This document shows positions 23,102 through 32,051 of a stretch of DNA of 47,435 bases, piece after piece. This DNA comes from JAZLJD01 sp045617725 (GTDB lineage: Bacteria > Bacillota > Clostridia > Lachnospirales > Lachnospiraceae), in assembly GCA_045617725.1 (NCBI GenBank), contig JAZLJD010000025.1, positions 1 through 47,435 of the forward strand, given 5' to 3'. Below the pieces are notes generated by a model. It saw nothing but the letters and a program-made list of their open reading frames with translations, was not told the origin of the DNA and searched no databases. Every line of letters begins with the position of its first letter. The stretch's first letter is position 1. The translations under genes were made by a program, and so were the position numbers.

Positions 23102-26100
23102 ATGAAGATTTCAAAGGTTAATCACACAAGTACCGGCGTCGGCAAGCGTGTCGATGAATACACAGGTATGCTGTACAGCAATCCGGCCCGGGGACAGGCA
23201 GATGATGCCAGATATTTGGGCGAGGCGCTAGAGGCTCGTGTGCAGAAACTGAATGCGACCGCACAGAGATTGTACGGACTTTTCAATGAGCTGCAGGACA
23301 CCCCGCGTGGCTATACCAAAAACGATGACAAGGAATGGAAGCTGATTGCCGGCAATGCCAAGAAACTGGTAGGCCGCCTGATGCAACTTGATAAGAGCAA
23401 GCGACTTGCAGCCCTTAAGAATATGCCTGTGGAATACTCGGTTGTGGCAAAGAAGAAGGGCGAGACGCAGAAGGTAACCGGTGCTTTTGCAGCCGCTTTT
23501 GCAAAAATCGGTATTGATGCACCGGATGATTGCCGCTGTGAAAAAGAAGATCTGATTCACGATTACATGCAACTTGCACTTCGTAAGTCTTTCTGCAAGA
23601 TTGTGAAAGGTGTAGATCTTCGCGAAGTAACCGAGACGGTTATCTGTGCTATGGCAGATCAGAATTGTACAAAGGACTACATCGGTCGTCTTACGGATGC
23701 GGAGCTGAACGCTTATTTGGAGAATCTGGACAAAGACTACCACAAGAGCAAGCAGCTGGAACTGGTAATCGACTCGATTCTGAAGCATGACACGAAGGTT
23801 CAGGTATTTGAAGCAGATGGCGAGAAGCGTCTGGCTCTTTCCGCATACGGCATTGACAAAAAGAAACCTCTTTTTGACTACATGATTTCCTATGCTTCCG
23901 GTGATACTGCGAAACGAGAGGAAATGCGTAAAGCCATTCGCAGTCTGATTACGGATTACCTTGCTTCCGGTTCTTCCGACGGTGTTGTACTATCGGAAAG
24001 CATTGAAAAGAAGCTCATCGAAGCGGCAGCAGAACCGGACAAGACCGCTCGTAGACGTCTGGCAGGAGAAGCCGTTGCCATGCTCGACATAGAAATCTGC
24101 GATAAATTCGGCGAATGCAAGCAGGATCTGGATGAGCAGGAGCTTTACTGGCTTCGTTTCTTTTCCGATGAGACGGAGCGCTATGCCCGTGAGGAGATTC
24201 GCAAGCACCGTGGACAGAGTTATTCCGACTCTCACAGACGCCTTACCAATGTGGATGTATTCAATCATCTTTATAAGCACTTTTTGTCCTTTTTGGCATC
24301 GAAGTATGTGGATTTGGGCAAGGCGGTATACAACTTTACCGACATGACGAGCAGCGCTGTACTTCCGGAGTTTGAAGGCGGCGTTACCAGCTTTGATTAT
24401 GAGCGTATTGCGGCAGAAGACGACGTAAAGCGCGACATGCAGACGTATGTAGCCTTCGCCGTGAACAACTTTGCCCATTCTATCTGTACAAATGAAACGC
24501 TGGCGCAGGATGGTAATGAGGATGCGTTAAGCAGCGCCGTTACGGCATATCGCCCGGCGGCCAAAAAGTACATCCTTCGTTTCTTTGGCGGTATCAGTAC
24601 CTGGGCGGATTCCGGTTGTATCACCGAAATTAGTGACAGCGATTTAGTCGATGCATTCCGTAACGCACTCGGTGCGGTTCGTAACAGTGTATTCCATCAT
24701 GATGCCGCATTCAGCGAAAGAAGAGCGACCCCGGATGATATCAGAGTATTTGAGAGCATTTTTGCGAATGAGAAGACGAAAATCAGCCTTGTTTATGCAT
24801 CGAAATACTTTTCCAACAATACACCGATGTTCTTTTCGGAGAATGACCTTTATGCAATGATTAATAAGGCTCTGTATCAGGACGCCCGTATCATCGGAGC
24901 CGGATTGCCTGCCTTCAACCGAATTGTTCCCCGCAGTAAGGCCGATGAATTCTTAAAGGCCTGGGTAGGAAATACAGCGGTAAGTCAGATTAGCAGCAAG
25001 GGTGCAGAGCTGTACAATAAGTATTTGGCAGCGATGTTCTTTGTCTTGAAGGAAATCTATTACTACGGATTCCTCGGAGATGCGAAGTTTTCCGATTATA
25101 TGCAGTCTGCGCTTACTAAGATGCAAAATGATAATCGCAGTATCGTAAACGAAAGAGAACGTAAGCAGGCGGAGAATGCTTTCGATAACTATTCCAGTCG
25201 TTATCGCGAACTGCAGGCAGGAAAGTTCACTACGATTCAGGTCTGTGAGCGTATCATGACGGACTTTGCGATGCAGAACAATGCCATCAAGGAAGTTAAG
25301 GTAACCACCGGCAAGAAAAAGGGAAGTGGTGATCAGGAGATTTATCAGCATTTCCGTATGTTGCTTTACAAGCAGTTAAAGTACGCTTTCATGGAATACC
25401 TGAACGCAACAAGAAGCTTTGATTTCCTTAAGAGACCTGTCGACAGAACGAGCAAATTCGCGGAGCTGACGGTTGACCGTATGACAGAGAACATTCAGGT
25501 CAACATGTATGACTCTTTGGACGAAGTTATGTCCGATTCCGAGATGATGTCCTGGTATATCACGGCACACTTCATGTCCACCAAGCAGCTCAATCATCTC
25601 TGCGGTGCGATTCGTACGGAACTTTGTTATCTTGAGGATATCGACAGACGTGCCCATAGCACAAAGAGCATGACGAGGTCCTTCGCCGAAGAGAAAGTAG
25701 CATATTACGGCAAACTGCTTCGCGTACTGGAATTTACTATGCTGCATACGGACCTTATGACCAACTCGGTAGAGGATTATTTTGCGGATGAAGACGATTA
25801 TGCAAGAGTACTTGCAAGATACGTTGATTATGGCAAGGTAGGAAGTTTCCCGAAGGATGCATTGGTTATGTTTTGTCAGGAAGAAATGCCGGCAGCCAAG
25901 AGCGGTGTAATCGGTCTTTACGCGGATGCGACCCGCCCGATTGCAAACCGTAACATCATTCGTGCGAGCATGTACGGCGATTGCGAACTGTTTACCGGCA
26001 AAGTGCTTTCCAAGGTGACCAAAGCGGATATTGCGGAATACTATAGACTTAGAAGCCAGGCAGAAGCCATTTACTTAAAGTCCGGCGAAAGAACCAAAGA

Positions 26101-26902
26101 AGAGCAGATGACGATTCGTCGATTCCAGAATCTTAAGAATCGCGTGGAACTTACGGATGTTATGGAATATGTGGATGTCGTAAACGATTTGTACGGCCAG
26201 CTTCTTTCCTGGACATACCTTCGCGAGCGTGACCTTACCTACATGCAGATGGGCTTCCATTATGCGGAATGTATCTGGGGTGGCAAGTTGACCGGCGTGG
26301 AAGCAGCGAAGATGCTTTATTCTGTTCGTGCCATGTACTCTCATGACCTGAAACCAATCATCGAATCAACCGGAAAAGGAAGAGTCCCCGATTTCATAAG
26401 AGCATATGGCGTCGAAGCTTATGTGGCAGGCCTTGAGTTATTCGAAGATGTGGATTTACATGATGAATGCATCCAACTTCGTAATTATCTTGACCACTTT
26501 AAGTACTTTGCCAACGCAGATCACAGCATGGAAGAACTCTACGGTGATATCTTCTCTGTATTCTTTAGCTATGACCCGAACCTTCACAAGAGCGTTCCCG
26601 TGGTATTCAAAAACATCCTTGCAAAGCATAAGATCATTGCGGATATTGAAATCACGGAAAGCGAAAGTGCGGTATACTGCGCAAAGACAAAGCGTAAGTT
26701 CAAGAATGTGAAGTGGTCCGTGAAACGTGATGTGACCGTTGAAGATAAGTACGGTAAGGAACGTAAGCTGCTCGGTCTGGATTCCGACAAACTTACTTTC
26801 AAGATTACAGGCGACAGGGCAAAGGAATGTCAGCTGGATGCACACGATTCCTATTTCCTTGCAAACATCAGAAAACTGTTAACCGCAAAAAGCGGTAATT
26901 AA
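23102..26902 (+). CDS. cas13a: Cas13a (type VI-A RNA-guided RNase effector)
   Basis: 1266 residues, the usual Cas13a length. Two HEPN catalytic motifs of the form RNxxxH are present: RNSVFH (R527, H532) in a central domain and RNYLDH (R1127, H1132) close to the C-terminus. This spacing of about 600 residues with the second ~135 from the end is that of Cas13a, rather than Cas13b, whose HEPN motifs sit near the two ends, or the much shorter Cas13d. Cas13a processes its own crRNA, cuts target RNA and then degrades bystander RNA. AAGGAG precedes ATG 23102. A small hairpin overlaps the 3' end (ACCGC-AAAA-AGCGGT). The array lies 172 bp downstream on the same strand. Codon use is host-like. Overall similarity beyond the motifs was not tested. 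Confidence 0.93.
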   Translation: MKISKVNHTSTGVGKRVDEYTGMLYSNPARGQADDARYLGEALEARVQKLNATAQRLYGLFNELQDTPRGYTKNDDKEWKLIAGNAKKLVGRLMQLDKSKRLAALKNMPVEYSVVAKKKGETQKVTGAFAAAFAKIGIDAPDDCRCEKEDLIHDYMQLALRKSFCKIVKGVDLREVTETVICAMADQNCTKDYIGRLTDAELNAYLENLDKDYHKSKQLELVIDSILKHDTKVQVFEADGEKRLALSAYGIDKKKPLFDYMISYASGDTAKREEMRKAIRSLITDYLASGSSDGVVLSESIEKKLIEAAAEPDKTARRRLAGEAVAMLDIEICDKFGECKQDLDEQELYWLRFFSDETERYAREEIRKHRGQSYSDSHRRLTNVDVFNHLYKHFLSFLASKYVDLGKAVYNFTDMTSSAVLPEFEGGVTSFDYERIAAEDDVKRDMQTYVAFAVNNFAHSICTNETLAQDGNEDALSSAVTAYRPAAKKYILRFFGGISTWADSGCITEISDSDLVDAFRNALGAVRNSVFHHDAAFSERRATPDDIRVFESIFANEKTKISLVYASKYFSNNTPMFFSENDLYAMINKALYQDARIIGAGLPAFNRIVPRSKADEFLKAWVGNTAVSQISSKGAELYNKYLAAMFFVLKEIYYYGFLGDAKFSDYMQSALTKMQNDNRSIVNERERKQAENAFDNYSSRYRELQAGKFTTIQVCERIMTDFAMQNNAIKEVKVTTGKKKGSGDQEIYQHFRMLLYKQLKYAFMEYLNATRSFDFLKRPVDRTSKFAELTVDRMTENIQVNMYDSLDEVMSDSEMMSWYITAHFMSTKQLNHLCGAIRTELCYLEDIDRRAHSTKSMTRSFAEEKVAYYGKLLRVLEFTMLHTDLMTNSVEDYFADEDDYARVLARYVDYGKVGSFPKDALVMFCQEEMPAAKSGVIGLYADATRPIANRNIIRASMYGDCELFTGKVLSKVTKADIAEYYRLRSQAEAIYLKSGERTKEEQMTIRRFQNLKNRVELTDVMEYVDVVNDLYGQLLSWTYLRERDLTYMQMGFHYAECIWGGKLTGVEAAKMLYSVRAMYSHDLKPIIESTGKGRVPDFIRAYGVEAYVAGLELFEDVDLHDECIQLRNYLDHFKYFANADHSMEELYGDIFSVFFSYDPNLHKSVPVVFKNILAKHKIIADIEITESESAVYCAKTKRKFKNVKWSVKRDVTVEDKYGKERKLLGLDSDKLTFKITGDRAKECQLDAHDSYFLANIRKLLTAKSGN

Positions 26903-27074
26903 TGTGTCTTTTTAAATGATTTTGCCCCGCAAATTGGAAATGCCCATATTATAAGGTGTTTTCGGCACTCACGAATGTTGATTTTTCGGATGAGTGTAAG
27001 TGGGAATGCAAAAATCATTTTGCCCCGCAAACCGGCTCAACAGCCCAGTGTTTACGGGGCCTGTAAGACATAGA
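26903..27074 (+). promoter_or_regulatory. CRISPR leader
   Basis: 172 bp between cas13a and the first repeat. It holds a direct repeat AAATSATTTTGCCCCGCAAA (26914 and 27012, 98 bp apart), a possible -10 TATTAT (26947-26952), a hairpin CACTCA...TGAGTG, and GCCCC...GGGGC (27022-27061) just before repeat 1. The identical repeats are at this end and the decayed ones at the other, which marks this as the leader side. Confidence 0.7.
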
Positions 27075-29510
27075 ATAAAAAGAAAAAAGCCCGAGATAAC
27101 GGGCAATAACGCCTTAGCCTGCACCGTTTGCAAAGCTACGATTTCATAAAAAGAAAAAAGCCCGAGATAACGGGCAATAACCTTTTACAGTTTTATTATA
27201 CATCTTAGTTAAGATGTATAAAAAGAAAAAAGCCCGAGATAACGGGCAATAACTCTACAGCCTGCTGCATGTAGAGGGCGGAGATGCATAAAAAGAAAAA
27301 AGCCCGAGATAACGGGCAATAACTTTTTACAAATTTAACGCCCTTCATTCCAAGGGTGTATAATAAAAAGAAAAAAGCCCGAGATAACGGGCAATAACCC
27401 ATAAATAAATTTTTTCTTTTTTCAATTTCTTTAAATAAAAAGAATGAAGCCCGAGATAACGGGCAATAACAATTTAATCCCTTTCTTGGCGAGTGTGTAT
27501 AAACATAAAAAGAAAAAAGCCCGAGATAACGGGCAATAACGCAATGTCGATTTTATATCAAAGCTACTCAATGATGCATAAAAAGAAAAAAGCCCGAGAT
27601 AACGGGCAATAACCATCAATTACTTCTAAATCACCTTCATCGTTGATAAAAAGAAAAAAGCCCGAGATAACGGGCAATAACCATAGGGAATTCCTTTGTA
27701 GGATTGGTATTACTGTATAAAAAGAAAAAAGCCCGAGATAACGGGCAATAACGAAGTCTTTTTTGTTATGAAGAGCCTTTGCTATTGCATAAAAAGAAAA
27801 AAGCCCGAGATAACGGGCAATAACTATGCACCGTTTTGGTAACAGTATATTTGTTGCCGAATAAAAAGAAAAAAGCCCGAGATAACGGGCAATAACAGTC
27901 TCTCTTAATTCCAAGGACATTTCCCATTGAATAAAAAGAAAAAAGCCCGAGATAACGGGCAATAACGTTATTTCGTAAAAATCAACGTACGGTGGATAAG
28001 AATAAAAAGAAAAAAGCCCGAGATAACGGGCAATAACTCAATGGCCTGCAAGGAGCCACTGCCGTAAGATTATAAAAAGAAAAAAGCCCGAGATAACGGG
28101 CAATAACTCTTGAACTTCTGCCTCTGTCCATAGAGTTTTTGATAAAAAGAAAAAAGCCCGAGATAACGGGCAATAACTCTTTACCAATATTAACAACATT
28201 CTCAGAAAAGCAAGAGATAAAAAGAAAAAAGCCCGAGATAACGGGCAATAACTCTGCCTAAGCCCCCTGCTTAATTCTACTCAGCTAATAAAAAGAAAAA
28301 AGCCCGAGATAACGGGCAATAACTTCATTTGCTTCAACTACTGCTTCCTCAGTTACTATAAAAAGAAAAAAGCCCGAGATAACGGGCAATAACTAATAAC
28401 TCAATCCTAATAATTCGGAAGCAATTGATAAAAAGAAAAAAGCCCGAGATAACGGGCAATAACTCTGTTTCTTTTCGGAGACCTTAGCCTTAACAAAATA
28501 AAAAGAAAAAAGCCCGAGATAACGGGCAATAACCAAATCATTGCGCACATATAGTTCAAACAGAGCTTCATAAAAAGAAAAAAGCCCGAGATAACGGGCA
28601 ATAACGGTCTCAATTTTTTCAGCCTCTGATGTATCAATCGATAAAAAGAAAAAAGCCCGAGATAACGGGCAATAACTAAGCATTGATGAGCAGGTTCATA
28701 GAAGGGTACACCATAAAAAGAAAAAAGCCCGAGATAACGGGCAATAACGACAAACTTGTTGTTTTCTTGTGCTAAATCTGTTTTGGATAAAAAGAAAAAA
28801 GCCCGAGATAACGGGCAATAACAGATTGATTTTATACATAACTTTTTTCTCCTTTTAAATAAAAAGAAAAAAGCCCGAGATAACGGGCAATAACAATGTA
28901 TGACGTTAAACAAATAACTCCGTAAATACATAAAAAGAAAAAAGCCCGAGATAACGGGCAATAACGAAAGAACAAACCGCCCTGCGTGTAAGCCTTAAAA
29001 TAAAAAGAAAAAAGCCCGAGATAACGGGCAATAACTATCAACCATTTCAAAATCTCCATTTTCATTTAAATAAAAAGAAAAAAGCCCGAGATAACGGGCA
29101 ATAACTAAGTTGGATCAATTTTACTAAAAACTTTTGTCCGATAAAAAGAAAAAAGCCCGAGATAACGGGCAATAACTTCTGAATCCATACGTTTTGCAAG
29201 ACGCATGAACATAAAAAGAAAAAAGCCCGAGATAACGCGCAATAACCCTTTTTGATACACTCAAATTCCTTAGCAGCAATAATAAAAAGAAAAAAGCCCA
29301 AGATAACGGGCAATAACTTACAGGGGTAATTGAAGGTACAGACGGCGTAGGATAAAAAGAAAGAAGCCCGAGATAACGGGCAATAACCCAATCCATTCAT
29401 GTACCTGATGCATTTCTGAGATGGATAAAAAGCCCGAGATAACGGGCAAATAACGATGTGCTCATTCTTGACTGCTACAAGACGAGCTTATAAAAAAAGC
29501 CCGAGATAAC
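27075..29510 (+). CRISPR. Type VI-A CRISPR array, 33 intact plus 2 decayed repeats
   Basis: The 36-nt repeat begins ATAAAAAGAAAAAA and ends GCCCGAGATAACGGGC followed by AATAAC. Repeat 1 is 27075-27110, repeat 2 is 27146-27181, repeat 33 is 29352-29387; units 34 (29425-29454) and 35 (29490-29510) are shortened. Spacers are mostly 32-39 nt and all differ. In RNA the repeat folds as GCCCG-AGATAA-CGGGC with a short A-rich 3' flank before the spacer, the crRNA form used by Cas13a. Variant repeats are few and mostly distal (27435, 29211, 29282, 29352). Transcription should run on the plus strand from the leader at 26903 to the terminator at 29528. Confidence 0.97.
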
Positions 29511-29527
29511 TGCATTTCGGGTATCTC

Positions 29528-29560
29528 AAGAGTCTACTTACGTAGGCTCTTGTTTTTTTT
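29528..29560 (+). terminator. Terminator at the end of the CRISPR array
   Basis: AAGAGTCTAC (29528-29537) pairs with GTAGGCTCTT (29542-29551) through a TTAC loop, followed by eight T. It supports plus-strand transcription of the array and separates it from cas1-cas2. Confidence 0.85.
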
Positions 29561-29610
29561 GCAGGTAAAATTTTCGAGGCGGTTTTGCAATGTACGATAA
29601 TAAATGTAGA
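29555..29610 (+). promoter_or_regulatory. 57-bp element, copy B, likely cas1-cas2 promoter
   Basis: The shared head TTTTTTGCAGGTAAAATT and tail TGTACGATAATA..ATGTAG. The tail holds GATAAT (29596-29601), a possible -10, with TTCGAG at about -35. It ends 39 bp before the cas1 start; copy C ends 42 bp before its gene, the same geometry. Confidence 0.55.
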
Positions 29611-29649
29611 CACTAACGAGCAAAACCTGAATTTACGGAGGTGATGGCA

Positions 29650-30651
29650 ATGGGATTTTTATATGTAGCGGAACATGGCGCCAAGATCGGGTTGAACGGC
29701 GGGCTTATCGTGGTGACTTATGCGGATGCACATCAGGATACTGTGCCAAAGGAGACAATCAGCGGGATATCCATTTTCGGAAAGAGCCAGTTGACGACGC
29801 AGCTGACGCAGTACTGCCTGGAACATGGGATTCGCGTCAGTTATTTTTCGCAGAGCGGGCATTTCTATGGAACGTTGACGCCTCCGGATTTTGTGAATGT
29901 TACGCGCATTAAGAAACAGATGGAGCTGACAAAGGATTCAGCGTTTCGTCTGACTTTTGCGCGCAAGATTGTGAGCAGCAAAATCGCAAACCAGCTGACG
30001 GTAGTCAGGCGATACATTCGGGATTACAACACGGATGCGGAATTCTACATAAAACCGTTGCTTGTTGCCAAAAAGAAAATCGATACGTGCAACGAAATAG
30101 CGCAGTTGATGGGATACGAAGGAAATGCGTCGAGAGAGTATTTTTCCATCTTGTCGCAAGTAATCGACGATGAATTCCGATTCGACGGTAGAAACCGAAT
30201 GCCGGCAAAAGATCCCTTTAACGCAATGTTGAATTTTGGTTATTCGCTTTTGGCACAGGAAATACATGGCGAACTGGAGAACCATGGGATTTGTTCTTAC
30301 GCAGGCTTTATGCATGAGGATAAGGCAGGGCATGCTGCACTTGCCAGTGACATGATGGAAGAGTGGAGGCCTGTCATTGTGGATAGCGTTGTTTTGGGCC
30401 TGATTCGTGGACATGAGATCTCCATCCATGACTTTACGTTTACGGAGGACGGCGCGTGTCTCTTTACAAATGACGGGATGAAGACATTTATTGCCAAGCT
30501 GGAAACGAAGATGTTCTCCGAAATGCAATATCTGTCTTATATCGATAAGCCGGTATCTTTTCGAAAAGCGTTATGGCACCAATGTGAGCGGCTTGCCCGT
30601 GCTATCGACATGGAGGATGTGAACATCTATCAGCCTGTACGTATTAGGTAG
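29650..30651 (+). CDS. cas1: CRISPR integrase Cas1
   Basis: About 333 residues, the metal-dependent integrase subunit for spacer acquisition. The N-terminal beta domain begins GFLYVAEHGAKIGLNGGLIVV. The C-terminal helical domain has AMLNFGYSLLAQEIHGELENHGICSYAGFMHED, in which the usual Glu/His/Asp metal ligands occur (for example H in GFMHED and the Asp-rich segment after it). The start is ATG 29650, with GGAGG 8 bp ahead; GTG 29641 and ATG 29644 are in frame but sit on the binding site. cas2 starts 7 bp after its stop. No cas4 or reverse transcriptase is fused or adjacent. Confidence 0.95.
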   Translation: MGFLYVAEHGAKIGLNGGLIVVTYADAHQDTVPKETISGISIFGKSQLTTQLTQYCLEHGIRVSYFSQSGHFYGTLTPPDFVNVTRIKKQMELTKDSAFRLTFARKIVSSKIANQLTVVRRYIRDYNTDAEFYIKPLLVAKKKIDTCNEIAQLMGYEGNASREYFSILSQVIDDEFRFDGRNRMPAKDPFNAMLNFGYSLLAQEIHGELENHGICSYAGFMHEDKAGHAALASDMMEEWRPVIVDSVVLGLIRGHEISIHDFTFTEDGACLFTNDGMKTFIAKLETKMFSEMQYLSYIDKPVSFRKALWHQCERLARAIDMEDVNIYQPVRIR

Positions 30652-30658
30652 GAGGAAT

Positions 30659-30964
30659 ATGGAACGACTAAATCTGGTAGCCAATCGTTCATCTTTGAAG
30701 CCGATACTTGTGATTTATGATATGGCGAATAATCGGCGCCGAAGTAAAATCGTGAAATTCCTTGAAGGGTATGGAACGCGTGTTCAGGAATCAGCTTTTG
30801 AGTGTCGTTTGGAAAAGCGCGAGTATGCGGAACTGCTCAAGAAACTGCCTAAATACATCGGTGGCGACGACAACGTACGCGTGTATGTGTTGAGCCTGAC
30901 GGATGAGGCGGTCACCTGGGGACATATTCAGACAACCGGCAGGGCGGATGTGCTGATATGTTGA
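30659..30964 (+). CDS. cas2: CRISPR adaptation protein Cas2
   Basis: 101 residues, ferredoxin-like fold that bridges Cas1 dimers. LVIYDMANNRRRSKIVKFLEGYGTRVQESAFEC is the typical first half, with the conserved Asp in strand 1 (YDM). GGAGG overlapping the cas1 stop serves as its ribosome binding site, so cas1 and cas2 are one operon. Confidence 0.95.
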   Translation: MERLNLVANRSSLKPILVIYDMANNRRRSKIVKFLEGYGTRVQESAFECRLEKREYAELLKKLPKYIGGDDNVRVYVLSLTDEAVTWGHIQTTGRADVLIC

Positions 30965-30989
30965 TTACGATCGGTTATCTGAAGAATCA

Positions 30990-31047
30990 TTTTTTGCAGG
31001 TAAAATTTCGAGTGGTTTTTCAGATTGTACGATAATGATTATGTAGC
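30990..31047 (+). repeat. 57-bp element, copy C (right edge of the island)
   Basis: TTTTTTGCAGGTAAAATT head, then TTGTACGATAAT..TATGTAG. Closest to copy B. It lies after cas2 and 42 bp before the small membrane protein gene, so it may also carry a promoter. Confidence 0.75.
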
Positions 31048-31089
31048 AAGTAACTGTTCATTCTTATTCATGTTAAGGAGGATATTGAG

Positions 31090-31248
31090 ATGGGTGCATT
31101 TGGTAAGTTTCTGTTGTTCGTTTTTGTTGCTCTGTATGTGGTTTCGCCGGTGGACGTGTGTCCGGGACCTGTTGACGATCTTTTGTTGCTGGTCTTTACC
31201 GTTGGCGGTTCGATTTTGAAGAATCGCCTGGAAGGGGGTGATGAATAG
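31090..31248 (+). CDS. Small DUF1232-like membrane protein
   Basis: 52 residues with one or two hydrophobic segments. The core FVALYVVSPVDVCPGPVDDLLLLVF matches the DUF1232 (YkvA-like) pattern of LYVLSPIDLIPD...DDLLVL. AAGGAGG lies 8 bp before ATG 31090. The function of the family is unknown. It lies just outside the cas genes, after copy C of the 57-bp element, so membership in the defence island is open. Confidence 0.65.
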   Translation: MGAFGKFLLFVFVALYVVSPVDVCPGPVDDLLLLVFTVGGSILKNRLEGGDE

Positions 31249-31313
31249 TCACCTTTTTCCAAATTGCAATGTATATGTAGTTTTTAGTTCACTTATTTTA
31301 GGAGGAAAAAATA

Positions 31314-31967
31314 ATGGAAGTAGTAAAAAAAGAAAAGCAATCCACGCTGGGAATTCTTGCATTTGTATTGGCCATAAGTTGCTTATTGGCACCTGCAGGA
31401 TTAATCGTAGGAATCATTGATTTGGCAGTGAAAGATAAGGTCGTAAAGGAGAATGAGGAAAAGTCATTGTCTGTTGCGGCTGTATGCATAGGGACAGTCG
31501 TAACGATACTTATGGGGGTTGGCGCGTTCATTTTCATAAGAACGGTTCAAAACGTGAATGCGATTGAAGCGGCACAGGAGAATGCGATTGAAACGGTACA
31601 GGTGAATGTGGGCGATAGCTTCATATACGATAACCTGAAAATAACAATAAACTCTTATAATCCCGATTATGAAGTTCATTGGTATGATCAAAAGGAGGGT
31701 ATGAAATATGTAAGGGTTGGAGTTACATTCGAAAATATGTCACGAAGCGACTCGTTATATGCGTCATGCAGTGATTTTTCCTTATATGCCGATAATATGG
31801 CGTGCGAGTATGAACTCGTAGACTCTGATTGTATAGTCGTCGCGAAATTGGGCCCCGGAAGAAAAGCGTCCGGAGGGTTATATTTTCTGGTGCCGTTAGA
31901 TGCTGAATCCATTGAACTGGAATACTCAGAAAGTTTTTGGGATCCCGTCATTATCAAGCTGAAGTAG
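31314..31967 (+). CDS. DUF4352-like membrane-anchored protein
   Basis: 217 residues. Two membrane helices near the N-terminus (about 13-38 and 52-78), then an extracytoplasmic beta-rich domain: VNVGDSFIYDNLKITINSYN, GMKYVRVGVTFENMS, DFSLYADN, and GRKASGGLYFLVPLDAESIELEY, which is the pattern of DUF4352 immunoglobulin-like domains. GGAGG stands 9 bp ahead of ATG 31314. Two short EAAQENAIE/ETVQVN repeats link the helices and the domain. Its role is unknown. Confidence 0.72.
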   Translation: MEVVKKEKQSTLGILAFVLAISCLLAPAGLIVGIIDLAVKDKVVKENEEKSLSVAAVCIGTVVTILMGVGAFIFIRTVQNVNAIEAAQENAIETVQVNVGDSFIYDNLKITINSYNPDYEVHWYDQKEGMKYVRVGVTFENMSRSDSLYASCSDFSLYADNMACEYELVDSDCIVVAKLGPGRKASGGLYFLVPLDAESIELEYSESFWDPVIIKLK

Positions 31968-32051
31968 TTTGTTTAATAATTGGTTAATATGCACAAATCG
32001 CCAAAAGTCACTACTTTTTTGCAAAAAAATGCCACTTTTTGAGCAAAAAAG

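Noticed and set aside
23102..26902. Effector as Cas13b or Cas13d
   Set aside because: Cas13b carries its HEPN motifs near both ends and its repeats are on the 3' side of the spacer; Cas13d is about 930 residues. The central plus near-terminal HEPN motifs and repeat-first crRNA fit Cas13a.
26903..27074. tracrRNA in the leader
   Set aside because: No anti-repeat stretch is visible, and Cas13a does not need a tracrRNA.
27205..29400. Long minus-strand reading frames with repeated LLPVISGFFLFI or IARYLGLFSFY segments
   Set aside because: They are the CRISPR repeat translated backwards; no ribosome binding sites and no conservation beyond the repeat. They are useful only as a hint that spacers are open on that strand.
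18246..31047. Prophage or transposon carrying the CRISPR locus
   Set aside because: No integrase, transposase or phage gene and no terminal inverted repeats are visible; only the 57-bp direct repeats suggest mobility.
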